Assembly (NCBI GenBank): GCA_937973555.1
Contig: CALJKL010000085.1
Span: 1-40,853 of the forward strand
DNA length: 40,853 bases
Source of the DNA: an uncultured Flavobacteriales bacterium
Lineage (GTDB): Bacteria; Bacteroidota; Bacteroidia; Flavobacteriales; Weeksellaceae
Direction: 5' to 3'
Made by a program: the position numbers and the translations under genes
Shown: positions 30,644 to 39,651 of the stretch, in pieces
Position numbering within the stretch: position 1 is the stretch's first letter
How the letters are laid out: each line of letters starts with the position of its first letter
The notes under the pieces: generated by a model
Seen by the model: only the letters and a program-made list of their open reading frames with translations
Database searches by the model: none
Told to the model about the DNA's origin: nothing

Positions 30644-31261
30644 ATGAAAAAACCATCCTTTGACAAAATTTTAAATCTTTTCATTAAATCTTTTTTGAAG
30701 GGGTTGATTATTGTGGGGCCTATTGGCGCTACACTCTATATTATTTTTGTTGTTTTTGATGCTTTGGACAGCGTTATCCCGTTCCCGGAAGAATGGAACA
30801 GAACGGGATTGGGCTTTATTTCTTTAATCCTGTTTATTACCGGCATTGGTTATTTCTTCAACAAGTTTGTTTTTGGAAAATTTATCTTTGAAAGCTTGGA
30901 TCATTTTCTAGAAAAAACACCTGGGGTAAAACACATCTATTCACCTACCAAAGATGTAATGAGTTCTTTCGTAGGAGATAAAAAGAAGTTCAATGTTCCA
31001 GTATGGGTAAAGACCAATGAAACACCGGAAATCTGGAGGGTGGGCTTCCTAACTCAAAAAGACATGCAAGATGTAGGTAAGCCTAATCATGTAGCGGTCT
31101 ATCTGCCGCATTCATACGCTATTTCAGGCTGGGTGATCATCACCGACGAAAAAAATGTAAAACCCGTAGTGGGTATGAGTGCCGCAGAAGCCATGAAATT
31201 TGCCGTAAGTGGCGGCGTGGCGGGTTTTCATTCGGATAAACAGCCGATAAAAACAACTTAA
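30644..31261 (+). CDS. DUF502 family membrane protein
   Basis: A 205-residue protein with the DUF502 pattern: SFLKGLIIVGPIGATLYIIF (20 residues), then DALDSVIPFPEEWNRTG, a second helix (LGFISLILFITGIGYF), and the segment HFLEKTPGVKHIYSPTKDVM. The C-terminal soluble part has VGFLTQKD, VAVYLPHSYAISGWVIIT and GMSAAEAMKFAVSGGV. The family is widespread and lies in the inner membrane with two helices; its function is not established. It ends one base before the stop of the convergent lipoprotein gene. Confidence 0.85.
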   Translation: MKKPSFDKILNLFIKSFLKGLIIVGPIGATLYIIFVVFDALDSVIPFPEEWNRTGLGFISLILFITGIGYFFNKFVFGKFIFESLDHFLEKTPGVKHIYSPTKDVMSSFVGDKKKFNVPVWVKTNETPEIWRVGFLTQKDMQDVGKPNHVAVYLPHSYAISGWVIITDEKNVKPVVGMSAAEAMKFAVSGGVAGFHSDKQPIKTT

Positions 31262-31262
31262 A

Positions 31263-31637
31263 CTATTCTAATTTAAACTCTACAGGCTTAAATATTTCCT
31301 TATTTTTTATCTGGAAAATAATGCCGTTATCTTGTCGCGTTCCCTCTATTTTATAGTTTTCTATTTTACGGGTTTCAGAAATTACATTTATGGAATATTT
31401 CAATCCGTTTTTATTTTTAGGGGGTATGTTTTGCTTTATTTTATTGATGATTACAGCTGTAGGCTGAGCTTCATGGCTTAGTTCGAATTTCACAAGATAT
31501 CCTTTTTCCCCAGAAATGTTATACATAGAATAAACGGGATGCAGAACGTCAGGGGTTTTTTGAAAGCAATAATTTTTACAGCTCATGGAAAATAAAAATA
31601 TACTCAAAAAGCAACTTAATGAAATCAACTTTTTCAT
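31263..31637 (-). CDS. Small lipoprotein of unknown function
   Basis: A 124-residue protein with a lipoprotein signal (LSCFLSIFLFSMSC, Cys20) followed by KNYCFQKTPDVLHPVY. The rest is beta-strand-rich and basic (GYLVKFELSHEAQPTAVIIN, 20 residues; ENYKIEGTRQDNGIIFQIK). I do not recognise a family. It is convergent with the DUF502 gene (1 base between stops) and divergent from the S41 protease gene with 30 bases between starts, so the two lipoproteins may share a regulatory region. Confidence 0.65.
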   Translation of the reverse strand: MKKLISLSCFLSIFLFSMSCKNYCFQKTPDVLHPVYSMYNISGEKGYLVKFELSHEAQPTAVIINKIKQNIPPKNKNGLKYSINVISETRKIENYKIEGTRQDNGIIFQIKNKEIFKPVEFKLE

Positions 31638-31667
31638 AAATTTGGGTTTTTAACAAAAAATAAAAAT

Positions 31668-33158
31668 ATGAAAAATAAATTAAACAGCCTGGTAATATTA
31701 CTGTTTAGCTTTTTTATAATAAATTCCTGTAATCGAGACAGCACGGGTTCTGTTTCCGGGCAAATAGAAGTTAATGAAATCAATAATTTTGTTTGGAAGG
31801 GATTAAATTCATGGTATTATTGGCAAAAAGACGTGCCTAATCTTGCCGACAGTTTCGGAACAAGCAGTCAGTATGCAGCGTTTATCAATCCTAAAACCCC
31901 AGACAATTTATTTTATAGTTTGTTGAACGATTACCCCAACACGGACCGTTTCTCTTGGATTGTGAGTGATGTAGATACTTTATTGCAGCAGTTCAGTGGC
32001 ATCAGCAAAGATTCTGGGATGAACCTTTCTCTGTATTATAAAGATTCAGGAAACACCAATGTGGTAGGGATTGTGAATTATGTAGTGCCCAATTCTCCTG
32101 CGGCAACTGCGGGAATCGTAAGAGGCGATGTGATTTCTGAAGTGAACAGCGCTACCCTTACCATTAATAATTATAAACAACTTTTCAGTGATAACTTTTC
32201 TGTAACGGTTCCATTGACGGTAAGCGTTACCTCTTCAGGTGTTGTCACTTCCGGGGAAAAGAAAAAAGTTAATGTCACTTCTGCGGTATTAGAAGAAAAT
32301 CCTGTGGCTTTTTATAAGAAATTTGATGTCAACGGGAAGAAAATTGGATATTTAGTATATAATGGATTTCAATCAATTTATAATGACGAACTTAATGCTG
32401 CCTTTGCACAGATGAAAATAGATGGTGTTACAGAATTGGTTTTAGATTTAAGGTATAATGGAGGGGGTTCTGTTGAGACGGCTGTTGCATTAGGGCAAAT
32501 GGTAACAGGGCTTACTGGCTCTCCATATGTAGTTTACGACTTCAATGATAAACACAATCAATATGACAGCACAGACAAATTAAGCGATAAAGTAAATACC
32601 TATTCTTTTGTAAGCGGACAAACCCAAAATACAGGTCAGCAAGCGGTAAATAGTCTTAACCTAACCAAAGTATATGTTCTTACATCCAAAGGAACAGCTT
32701 CTGCCAGTGAGCTTACCATAAAAGGGCTTAGGGCTTATATCAATGTGGTGACGGTGGGCGCAGAGACTTATGGAAAATTTGTAGGGTCTATTACTCTTTA
32801 TGATTCGCCATCATCAGATTATACTTCATACAATACTAAAAATACTTCTCATAAATGGGCGATGCAACCTATCGTTTTTTCTTACTACAACGGAAAAAAA
32901 GAAGCAAACCCCACAAAAGGAGGTATAATACCAGACTATGCCATAGATTCTTATTCCTATTTTGGCACTTTAAAGGAGTTTGGCGACACTTCGGATCCTG
33001 CTTTGTCTAAAGCCATTGAACTTATTACAGGAGTAAAATTAAACCGTCAGGTTTCTGGCGGAAAAAGTTTGTTTTCTGTGCCTGAAGATTTTATAGGAAG
33101 CAATAGGACGCTCAAAAAATTTGGAACAGAGATGTATATCGAAAATTTCAAAAAATAA
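31668..33158 (+). CDS. S41-family peptidase lipoprotein with PDZ domain
   Basis: A 496-residue protein. The lipoprotein signal is VILLFSFFIINSC (Cys21). An N-terminal helical part (NFVWKGLNSWYYWQKDVP) is followed by a PDZ-like domain (~130-205; VGIVNYVVPNSPAATAGI, RGDVISEVN) and a tail-specific-protease core: KIGYLVYNGFQSIYNDEL, LVLDLRYNGGGSVETAV and the catalytic segment SKGTASASELTIKGLRAY, where Ser345 or Ser347 is the nucleophile, with Lys370 in AETYGKFVGS. The TPG-type C-terminal part is present. This layout is common in Bacteroidota, where it probably degrades or processes envelope proteins. A -7-like TAAATTTG lies at 31637-31644. A terminator follows. Confidence 0.88.
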   Translation: MKNKLNSLVILLFSFFIINSCNRDSTGSVSGQIEVNEINNFVWKGLNSWYYWQKDVPNLADSFGTSSQYAAFINPKTPDNLFYSLLNDYPNTDRFSWIVSDVDTLLQQFSGISKDSGMNLSLYYKDSGNTNVVGIVNYVVPNSPAATAGIVRGDVISEVNSATLTINNYKQLFSDNFSVTVPLTVSVTSSGVVTSGEKKKVNVTSAVLEENPVAFYKKFDVNGKKIGYLVYNGFQSIYNDELNAAFAQMKIDGVTELVLDLRYNGGGSVETAVALGQMVTGLTGSPYVVYDFNDKHNQYDSTDKLSDKVNTYSFVSGQTQNTGQQAVNSLNLTKVYVLTSKGTASASELTIKGLRAYINVVTVGAETYGKFVGSITLYDSPSSDYTSYNTKNTSHKWAMQPIVFSYYNGKKEANPTKGGIIPDYAIDSYSYFGTLKEFGDTSDPALSKAIELITGVKLNRQVSGGKSLFSVPEDFIGSNRTLKKFGTEMYIENFKK

Positions 33159-33165
33159 TATTGTT

Positions 33166-33196
33166 AGGCAGTTGAATTTTATCAATTGCCTTTTTT
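33166..33196 (+). terminator. Terminator after the S41 peptidase gene
   Basis: A 10-bp stem with one G-T pair (33166-33175 with 33182-33191) encloses a 6-base loop and is followed by six T. It lies directly upstream of uvrB and overlaps its likely promoter. Confidence 0.75.
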
Positions 33197-33197
33197 G

Positions 33198-33205
33198 TAT
33201 TTTTG
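33198..33205 (+). promoter_or_regulatory. Candidate -7 element of uvrB (TATTTTTG), possibly giving a leaderless mRNA
   Basis: The octamer fits TAnnTTTG and ends only 4 bases before the uvrB ATG (33210). A TTG inside the terminator stem (33172-33174) is 23 bases upstream. Transcription would start at or near the ATG. Confidence 0.45.
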
Positions 33206-33209
33206 AAAC

Positions 33210-35201
33210 ATGAAATTCAAACTCCAATCAGAATTTGCACCTACCGGAGACCAACCGCAGGCCATAGAGAAACTTTCAGAAGGCATAGAAGCCGGAGAAA
33301 AGTATCAGACTTTGTTGGGGGTAACGGGTTCTGGTAAGACTTTTACCGTGGCCAATGTGGTAGAAAAAGTGCAGAAGCCTACTTTGGTTTTGGCACACAA
33401 TAAGACTTTGGCGGCGCAATTGTTTATGGAGTTTAAAGAGTTTTTCCCGGAAAACGCCGTAGAATATTTCGTTTCTTATTATGATTATTACCAACCCGAG
33501 GCCTATATTGCCAGCACGGGTACCTATATAGAAAAGGACTTAAGCATTAACGAAGAGGTAGAAAAATTAAGACTTTCCGCTACGGCAAGTTTGCTTTCGG
33601 GGAGAAGAGATGTATTGATTGTTGCCTCAGTATCATGCATTTACGGTATTGGGAATCCTACAGAGTTCAATAAGTCTTTAATTGAGGTTGAAAAAAATTC
33701 TAAAATTTCCCGAACCTCATTCCTTCATAAATTGGTTAATGCATTGTATTCCAGAAGTATTAATGAGTTCGCGAGAGGTACATTCAGAGTAAAAGGAGAT
33801 GTGATAGACGTCTTCCCAGCGTATGCAGATAATGGCATCAGAATTCAGTTTTTTGGAGATGAAATCGAAAAAATACAAAGTTTTGATGTGGTTTCAGGAA
33901 ATGTAACTTCAGAATTTGAACAGATAAATATTTATCCTGCCAATTTATTTGTAACCTCGAAAGAGACATTGAATGGAGCCATCCGAGAAATCCAAGATGA
34001 CTTGGTGAAGCAAGTAGATTTCTTTAATTCAATAGAAAAACCTTTGGAAGCGAAACGTTTGCAAGAACGAACAGAATTGGATTTAGAAATGATTAAAGAA
34101 CTAGGCTATTGTTCCGGAATCGAAAACTATTCTCGTTATATGGACGGCAGAGAGCCTGGCACAAGGCCTTTCTGTCTGCTAGATTATTTCCCGAAGGATT
34201 TCTTAATGGTGATAGACGAATCACATGCTACGCTTCCGCAAGTTCATGCCATGTATGGCGGAGACCGAAGTCGCAAAGAAGCATTGGTGGAATATGGTTT
34301 TAGATTGCCAGCAGCGATGGACAACCGCCCGTTGAAATTTCAGGAATTTGAGGAAATGCAAAATCAAGTTATCTATGTTTCGGCAACGCCAGCAGATTAT
34401 GAACTGGAAAAATGTAGAGGAATCTATACCGAACAGATTATTCGTCCTACAGGGCTTTTGGACCCGGTAATTGAGGTGAGACCAACCATGAATCAAATTG
34501 ATGATTTGATTGAAGAAATCCAAAAAAGAGTAGAAGAAGACGAAAGGGTTTTGGTGACAACTTTAACCAAAAAAATGGCAGAAGAACTCACTAAATATTT
34601 CACCAAATTCGGCATAAGAACCAGATATATTCACTCTGATGTAGAGACTCTGGAAAGAATCCAAATCATGCAAGACTTAAGAACCGGATTGTTTGATGTG
34701 TTGGTGGGAGTAAACCTTTTGAGAGAAGGTTTGGATTTGCCGGAAGTTTCTTTGGTGGCCATTTTGGATGCTGATAAAGAGGGCATGTTGAGGTCTAGAC
34801 GTTCTTTGATTCAAACAGTGGGAAGGGCTGCAAGAAACGTGAACGGAAAGGCGATTATGTACGCCGACAAAATCACTAATTCTATGCAAAAAACCATAGA
34901 TGAAACCAATTACCGCCGAGAAAAACAGATGAAATACAATGAGGAACACAACAAAGTTCCTACAGCGCTCAACAAGAAAATTTCTGAACATTTGGTAGGA
35001 AGAGCCAAGGACTTCCCGGATACGTCTTACACCCAAAAAGAGATTATCCGTCAGGTGGCAGAAGAACGCGCCGCCTATGGAAGCGTGGATATAGAAAAAT
35101 TGGTGGCTGAAAAACAAAAAGCCATGGAAGCGGCTGCTAAAAATCTGGACTTCCTTACTGCCGCAAAATTGAGAGATGAAATTGCGGCGTTGAAAGGGTA
35201 A
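33210..35201 (+). CDS. uvrB: Excinuclease ABC subunit B
   Basis: A full-length 663-residue UvrB, the damage-verifying helicase of nucleotide excision repair. The start FKLQSEFAPTGDQPQAIEKL (20 residues from position 3) matches the family. Walker A is GVTGSGKT (37-44, Lys43), the beta-hairpin region is YYDYYQPEAYIASTGTYIEK (20 residues), motif II is LMVIDESHATLPQ, and motifs V-VI are GVNLLREGLDLPEVSLVAIL (20 residues) and RSLIQTVGRAARN. A C-terminal UVR motif (KLVAEKQKAMEAAAKNLDF, AAKLRDEIAAL) binds UvrC. The gene ends 3 bases from the convergent DUF3820 gene. Confidence 0.98.
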   Translation: MKFKLQSEFAPTGDQPQAIEKLSEGIEAGEKYQTLLGVTGSGKTFTVANVVEKVQKPTLVLAHNKTLAAQLFMEFKEFFPENAVEYFVSYYDYYQPEAYIASTGTYIEKDLSINEEVEKLRLSATASLLSGRRDVLIVASVSCIYGIGNPTEFNKSLIEVEKNSKISRTSFLHKLVNALYSRSINEFARGTFRVKGDVIDVFPAYADNGIRIQFFGDEIEKIQSFDVVSGNVTSEFEQINIYPANLFVTSKETLNGAIREIQDDLVKQVDFFNSIEKPLEAKRLQERTELDLEMIKELGYCSGIENYSRYMDGREPGTRPFCLLDYFPKDFLMVIDESHATLPQVHAMYGGDRSRKEALVEYGFRLPAAMDNRPLKFQEFEEMQNQVIYVSATPADYELEKCRGIYTEQIIRPTGLLDPVIEVRPTMNQIDDLIEEIQKRVEEDERVLVTTLTKKMAEELTKYFTKFGIRTRYIHSDVETLERIQIMQDLRTGLFDVLVGVNLLREGLDLPEVSLVAILDADKEGMLRSRRSLIQTVGRAARNVNGKAIMYADKITNSMQKTIDETNYRREKQMKYNEEHNKVPTALNKKISEHLVGRAKDFPDTSYTQKEIIRQVAEERAAYGSVDIEKLVAEKQKAMEAAAKNLDFLTAAKLRDEIAALKG

Positions 35202-35203
35202 TT

Positions 35204-35458
35204 CTAACACTTATACACCTTCTTTTTAGGTTTCTCGTAATTCACCGCCCCACGAATGGGTGTCAATAAATCCATTAAACCGTTCAGTTTTATTTCATAA
35301 ATGGTAGACAGTTGCATGCCAAGTTTGCCTTTGGGCATTCCTTGTCTGTGAAACCATTCTAGGTAGGAAATGGGTAAGTCTGCCAAAACCGTTCCGGCAT
35401 GTTTTCCGAAAGGCATCTTTACCTCGCAGATCTCTTTTAATATTTCAGGATTTATCAT
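35204..35458 (-). CDS. DUF3820 family protein
   Basis: An 84-residue protein with the typical motif of this family: KMPFGKHAGTVLADLPISYL (20 residues), then EWFHRQGMPKGKLGMQL and EIKLNGLMDLL, ending in a basic tail with a terminal Cys. The family is often described as a putative quorum-sensing-regulated factor and resembles a small module found at exonuclease ends, but its role is open. Its start is 4 bases from the stop of the AI-2E-type permease gene, so the two are probably co-transcribed. Confidence 0.85.
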   Translation of the reverse strand: MINPEILKEICEVKMPFGKHAGTVLADLPISYLEWFHRQGMPKGKLGMQLSTIYEIKLNGLMDLLTPIRGAVNYEKPKKKVYKC

Positions 35459-35462
35459 TCTT

Positions 35463-36554
35463 TTATATGTCTAGATCAACATTTTCAGCAGTTGATTCAT
35501 CTTCCAGGGATGTAATCAGGGAAGGGTGCTGTTCATTTTCTTCGGCAAATTCATCATTGTAAATCTGTATCAGCAAAATAGTAATAGAGACCAAAATAGG
35601 TCCGAAAATGATTCCTAAAAATCCAAAAAGTTTTAGCCCTAGAATGATTCCAAAGACGGTAATCAAAGGATCTGTATTTTCTAATTTTTTAAGAATCGTT
35701 ACCCTCAATACATTATCAATAGAGGCGGTAATTAATAATCCATAAGCAATTACTCCAACTCCGCCTGTAGTATCTCCAATGGCCATCATGTATAGTCCCA
35801 CGGGTACATATACAAGAGATGCCCCAACAACAGGAATCATACTGGTAAAAAATGAAAGGGCAAAAAGCAAAATGGGACTTGGCGCGCCAAAGATCAAATA
35901 ACCTATTAACGCAGTGATGGCCTGCCCTAATGCCACCAAAGGAATCCCTATAGCATTTGCCACCACCATTTTTCTGAATTTTCCCCCTATGATGGCACCG
36001 TTTGAACTTTTAAGTGGAGTAATGCCCATTAATATTTTTTCGAATCTCCTGCTTTTGGTAAACATGAAGTAGAGAATGAAAAACATGGCTGCAATAATGC
36101 CCAAAGCATTCAAAGTAGTGTTGATGATAGATTTAGAAGCTGTTTTTGCAAAATCTGCAATTTTCTGTTTGTTTTCATCACTCAATATATTGATGCCGAT
36201 TTTGTTTTCCAGATAAGTCTGTACCTGATCAATAACATTTTTAAACTGCTCAGTATATAAATGCAGGGTTCCTATTTTTTGAATGATAAAATCGATAAGA
36301 AAGTAGGAAGGCAAAATAATTACAATTAAAGAAAGGAAAATAATAGTTAATGCTGCTGCCCAGGGTTTCCATTTTCTTGTTTCTACAAGTCTGAAATTTA
36401 TGGGTCTAAATACAATATACAGTGTTATGGCACCCAAAAGTGAAGGCATAAAATCACTAAGATTAAACAGTATAACGCCTACCAACGTAATGATAACGCC
36501 AAGCATAATGACCTGTCTTATTTTATTGTTGCTTATTTGCGGTGCCGTATTCAT
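35463..36554 (-). CDS. AI-2E transporter family permease
   Basis: A 363-residue integral membrane protein with seven to eight predicted helices. The N-terminal pair is VIMLGVIITLVGVILFNLSD and LLGAITLYIVFRPI; a coiled region follows (FKNVIDQVQTYLENKIG), then the family signature GAIIGGKFRKMVVANAIGIP (20 residues), a helix cluster with FFTSMIPVVGASLVYVPVGL (20 residues), and GLKLFGFLGIIFGPILVSI. PF01594 proteins include TqsA and YdgG-like exporters and Na+/H+ antiporters; transport of AI-2 is proven for few members, so the substrate is unknown here. The acidic C-terminus (ESTAENVDLDI) is cytoplasmic. Confidence 0.88.
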   Translation of the reverse strand: MNTAPQISNNKIRQVIMLGVIITLVGVILFNLSDFMPSLLGAITLYIVFRPINFRLVETRKWKPWAAALTIIFLSLIVIILPSYFLIDFIIQKIGTLHLYTEQFKNVIDQVQTYLENKIGINILSDENKQKIADFAKTASKSIINTTLNALGIIAAMFFILYFMFTKSRRFEKILMGITPLKSSNGAIIGGKFRKMVVANAIGIPLVALGQAITALIGYLIFGAPSPILLFALSFFTSMIPVVGASLVYVPVGLYMMAIGDTTGGVGVIAYGLLITASIDNVLRVTILKKLENTDPLITVFGIILGLKLFGFLGIIFGPILVSITILLIQIYNDEFAEENEQHPSLITSLEDESTAENVDLDI

Positions 36555-36576
36555 GTAGAAGTATTTTCTGCTAATT

Positions 36577-36610
36577 TAATAAAAAAGAGGCTCTTTGTAA
36601 AGCCTCTTTT
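36577..36610 (-). terminator. Terminator of the first DUF3078 gene
   Basis: A 10-bp stem, AAAAGAGGCT/AGCCTCTTTT (36583-36592, 36601-36610), with an 8-base loop is followed on the minus strand by T residues. It isolates the permease gene from the upstream pair. Confidence 0.75.
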
Positions 36611-36615
36611 GCTGA

Positions 36616-37521
36616 TTATTTTTTCCAGTCTTTATTTCGCTTTTCTTCGGCGAATTTCACGCCGTTGTCTATATTATAAGCAAAACCAACGCCCAGTGTC
36701 TGCTTCAACTGTACTCTTTTGATTTGATTATGATCATAGAATAAATCTAGGGTGATATTAGTAGAAATATGCTTGTTGACTTTCATATTAAGAATTCCTC
36801 CGTAACTCAACACCAATCTTTCCGGATGATCCAGATAATCAGAAAACACAGAAGCCGTATTCATAAGGGTAATGTTTTCCAAAAGATTTACTTTATACTT
36901 GGCATTTCCTAAAAACCCAAACTGAAATAAGGAAGAATCTCCATCGTTCTTTAACCCATAATTGCCCGCTTTTTGTAAATCTTTGTATAGCACAAAAGTC
37001 CATCTTGCATTTGTTGGTCTTAGGGTCATCGTGAAATTTTCACTAGGTCTATAAGTAAAACCTGCACCAAGATCTAGATAGCCAGGGGCCATAAAATTAG
37101 AAATTTTGGCAGCAGCAGGATTGTTGCCGTCAGCGTATCCAGCAGCAAACTGCGTAAGCAAACCGGCGCCTGAAGAAACATACCAGTTTCGGCCAATCTT
37201 ATATCCATAATTGGCACTAAGATTAATAATATCCTGAGATTTTCTTTTGCCCAAACCTTGAGTGTCGTTTTGTCCATAACCCAGCACAACGTTGTTTTCC
37301 AGAAGGTTTCTGTCTTTTTTAAAAGTGAAACTGTAATTGACACCAGCAAGCCAGCCGATTGTATTGGCACCACCACCTACCCAATTGGAAAACGCAGCCT
37401 GATTGAGCATTAATGTATTTTGCCCTTCTATAGACCAATGTTTGGTAGAGTCTATTTTAGTATCCTGAGCAGAGAGTTCAACTGCCTGAAAAACAGACAG
37501 CATTAAAATTAATTTTTTCAT
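36616..37521 (-). CDS. DUF3078 family exported protein (copy 1)
   Basis: The frame is open to 37548; the ATG at 37521 (MKKLILMLSVFQAVELSAQ) gives the signal peptide (a Met directly before it, 37524, is equally possible). The mature protein of about 285 residues has the family motif NTLMLNQAAFSNWVGGGANT (20 residues). Many strands follow with outer-membrane-barrel character (NNVVLGYGQNDTQG, LGAGFTYRPSENFTMTLRP, ISTNITLDLFYDHNQIKRVQ, 20 residues), and LKQTLGVGFAYNI is near the end. DUF3078 is a flavobacterial family of presumed outer-membrane or periplasmic proteins without known function. It is a close paralogue of the next gene upstream (37581-38690). Confidence 0.8.
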   Translation of the reverse strand: MKKLILMLSVFQAVELSAQDTKIDSTKHWSIEGQNTLMLNQAAFSNWVGGGANTIGWLAGVNYSFTFKKDRNLLENNVVLGYGQNDTQGLGKRKSQDIINLSANYGYKIGRNWYVSSGAGLLTQFAAGYADGNNPAAAKISNFMAPGYLDLGAGFTYRPSENFTMTLRPTNARWTFVLYKDLQKAGNYGLKNDGDSSLFQFGFLGNAKYKVNLLENITLMNTASVFSDYLDHPERLVLSYGGILNMKVNKHISTNITLDLFYDHNQIKRVQLKQTLGVGFAYNIDNGVKFAEEKRNKDWKK

Positions 37522-37580
37522 CATAAAGTGTTTTTGTTTAGGATACAAAAATACTTTTTAATTGTTAATTGAGAAAAAAA

Positions 37581-38690
37581 TTAATTTACAAAAGGTTTTA
37601 AGGTTTTATTTTTCGGTTTGTCTTTGTATTCCAATCCCAGATTATAAGATAATCCTATTCCTAAGGTTTGCTTTACCTGCAATTTCTGCACCTGATCATG
37701 GTCATACAATAAGTCTGCAGAAATATTGGTAGAAATAAACTTATTCAGTTTGAAGTTTAGTAAAATATTATACGCTACATCTATCCTTTCGGTATGAAAG
37801 AGGTAATTGGCAAAGAAGTTGAGCGAATTGGTAAAGGAAATATCTTTATACAATTTGGTGCGGTATAATATATTGACCATTGCCCCAAGCTCTTTTCTTA
37901 TTTTTTGTCCATCGGTTTCTAAACCATAAAGACCCTTTTTTTGTAAAAGTTCGTCGGCAACAATAGTAAATTTGCCATTCACAGGTCTTACAATTACCTG
38001 GAAGTTTTCGCTTGGATTATAGGAAAGACCCATCCCCAAGTTGAAATAAGCAGGCGCCATAAATTTTGATATTCTGTCTCCATAATTGGGATCCGGGGTC
38101 TTGCTGTAATTATATCCTGGAGCAAATTGAGACAAGAACTGAAAACCAGCAGACAAATAATAGTTTTTGCCCAAATCATATCCATAATTGGAGAGGATAT
38201 TGATGTAATCTTCCGTTTTTCTTGTAGATTGGCCATCTGTTGCAACGAAACCATATCCCAAAAGCATGCTGTTTTCTAGAAAATGCTTTCCTTTTTTAAA
38301 GCTCAAATTATAATTAATTTTTCCAATGACGCCAATATTATTATTTCCTCCAGAGTTCCAGTTGTTGAAACTGGATTGATTGAAGATCATATTGTTTTGG
38401 CCATAAAAAAACCAATTTTTTTCTTGAGGAGTATTAATCAGTTGAAAGGGCGTAAGAGGAAATTCTATTTGAGGCTCTACAGAAATGTTGTTAGGAATGA
38501 GAATGATGGTATCTTTCTTTTTTGTGGCAAGCTTCACTAAAGAAACTTCGGCAAGTGAATCTAAATCGGGAATTTGTTTGTTCCAATTCATCGCATTCAA
38601 CGAATCCACAACTTTTTTTCCTTCAAAAACCTGACTTTTCAAAAACACAACTAAAAACAAAGAAAAGGTCAGTAGAAAAAACTTTTTCAT
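37581..38690 (-). CDS. DUF3078 family exported protein (copy 2)
   Basis: A 369-residue protein with a signal peptide (FFLLTFSLFLVVFLKSQ). Residues ~20-90 are a unique N-terminal stretch (KKVVDSLNAMNWNKQIPDLD, 20 residues; IILIPNNISVEPQIEFPLTP, 20 residues) not present in copy 1. From ~95 it matches copy 1 throughout: NNMIFNQSSFNNWNSGGNNN (20 residues), LLGYGFVATDGQ, LGMGLSYNPSENFQVIVRP and ISADLLYDHDQVQKLQVKQT (20 residues). Both are probably barrels in the outer membrane. They lie in tandem with 59 bases between them and may be co-transcribed. A minus-strand -7-like TAATTTTG (38722-38715) lies 25 bases before the start. Confidence 0.85.
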   Translation of the reverse strand: MKKFFLLTFSLFLVVFLKSQVFEGKKVVDSLNAMNWNKQIPDLDSLAEVSLVKLATKKKDTIILIPNNISVEPQIEFPLTPFQLINTPQEKNWFFYGQNNMIFNQSSFNNWNSGGNNNIGVIGKINYNLSFKKGKHFLENSMLLGYGFVATDGQSTRKTEDYINILSNYGYDLGKNYYLSAGFQFLSQFAPGYNYSKTPDPNYGDRISKFMAPAYFNLGMGLSYNPSENFQVIVRPVNGKFTIVADELLQKKGLYGLETDGQKIRKELGAMVNILYRTKLYKDISFTNSLNFFANYLFHTERIDVAYNILLNFKLNKFISTNISADLLYDHDQVQKLQVKQTLGIGLSYNLGLEYKDKPKNKTLKPFVN

Positions 38691-38856
38691 ATTTAAATAT
38701 TACAAAAAACCGTTCAAAATTACAATTTATGTTAAATACAGCCTCATGAAAACGAAGAAATCTAACTTTTTGTCTTTCTTTTTAAAGTTTTCAAATAAAA
38801 ATTAGCCAAAATTTCCGTAAAATTATTTTGGCAATCTAATTGTGAGAATAATATCA

Positions 38857-39630
38857 ATGTTAAAAAATTCACTTCATATTAAAGCATTCATCATGCCCAT
38901 CCTCATGCTTATCGCTATGTGGGTGGGGTTTTTGATTCAGCATATGGGATTAATAGACAATTGCGACGGATCATTGATCCCTTTGGCGCCAGAAGGGCTT
39001 AAGGGGGTAATCTTTTCGCCATTGTTGCATGGGAATTTAGAACACATTATTGGCAATTCAATTTCTATTGCAGCCCTGTTGTTTTTGCTTTATCAGTTTT
39101 ATCCCAAGTTGGCAGACCATATTTTTTTCTGGGGATGGCTTTCTTCAGGAATGATTGTATGGCTGCTTCCACCAATGAACTTCTTTGGCGAAGCGCCCGT
39201 ATATACTTGCATTATAGGGGCAAGTGGTATTGTGTATATGTTGGCTTTCTTCTTGTTTTTTAGTGGAATTTTCAGGAAAGACAAAAAATTGTTGGCGGTT
39301 TCTCTTATTGTCGCGTTATATTATGGGGGATTAATCTGGGGGATTTTTCCTGAAGAACTTTTTTACAAACTCGATCAGCCGAGTAAAATTTCGTGGCAGG
39401 CACATCTTGCCGGATCTGCTGTAGGGCTTTGTCTTGCTTTGGTTTTTAGGAAAAAGCACCAGGATAAAAAGAAAAAATTTATTTGGGAATTTCCCAATTA
39501 TTATAGTGAAAAAGACGATAAACTCTGGCAAGAATACAAAGAAAACCACCCAGAACATTTCGAAGAAATGCCTCAATTCAAAAAAGAGAATGTTTGGGAT
39601 CATTTAGATGAAATAAGGAAAAAGAAGTAA
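38857..39630 (+). CDS. Rhomboid-family intramembrane serine protease with basic tail
   Basis: The frame is open from a GTG at 38842; I prefer the ATG at 38857 (MLKNSLHIKAF), giving 257 residues. Six membrane helices are expected. The rhomboid signature is complete: LLHGNLEHIIGNSISI in the second helix, the catalytic Ser in CIIGASGIVYML and the catalytic His in WQAHLAGSAVGLCLAL. The protein cleaves membrane-anchored substrates inside the bilayer. The last ~55 residues are a cytoplasmic, charged, Lys-rich tail (KKHQDKKKKFIWEFPNYY, then YKENHPEHFEEMPQ). The dprA gene follows 21 bases after its stop. No substrate can be inferred. Confidence 0.88.
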   Translation: MLKNSLHIKAFIMPILMLIAMWVGFLIQHMGLIDNCDGSLIPLAPEGLKGVIFSPLLHGNLEHIIGNSISIAALLFLLYQFYPKLADHIFFWGWLSSGMIVWLLPPMNFFGEAPVYTCIIGASGIVYMLAFFLFFSGIFRKDKKLLAVSLIVALYYGGLIWGIFPEELFYKLDQPSKISWQAHLAGSAVGLCLALVFRKKHQDKKKKFIWEFPNYYSEKDDKLWQEYKENHPEHFEEMPQFKKENVWDHLDEIRKKK

Positions 39631-39651
39631 TTATTTTTCTTATTTTTGAGG

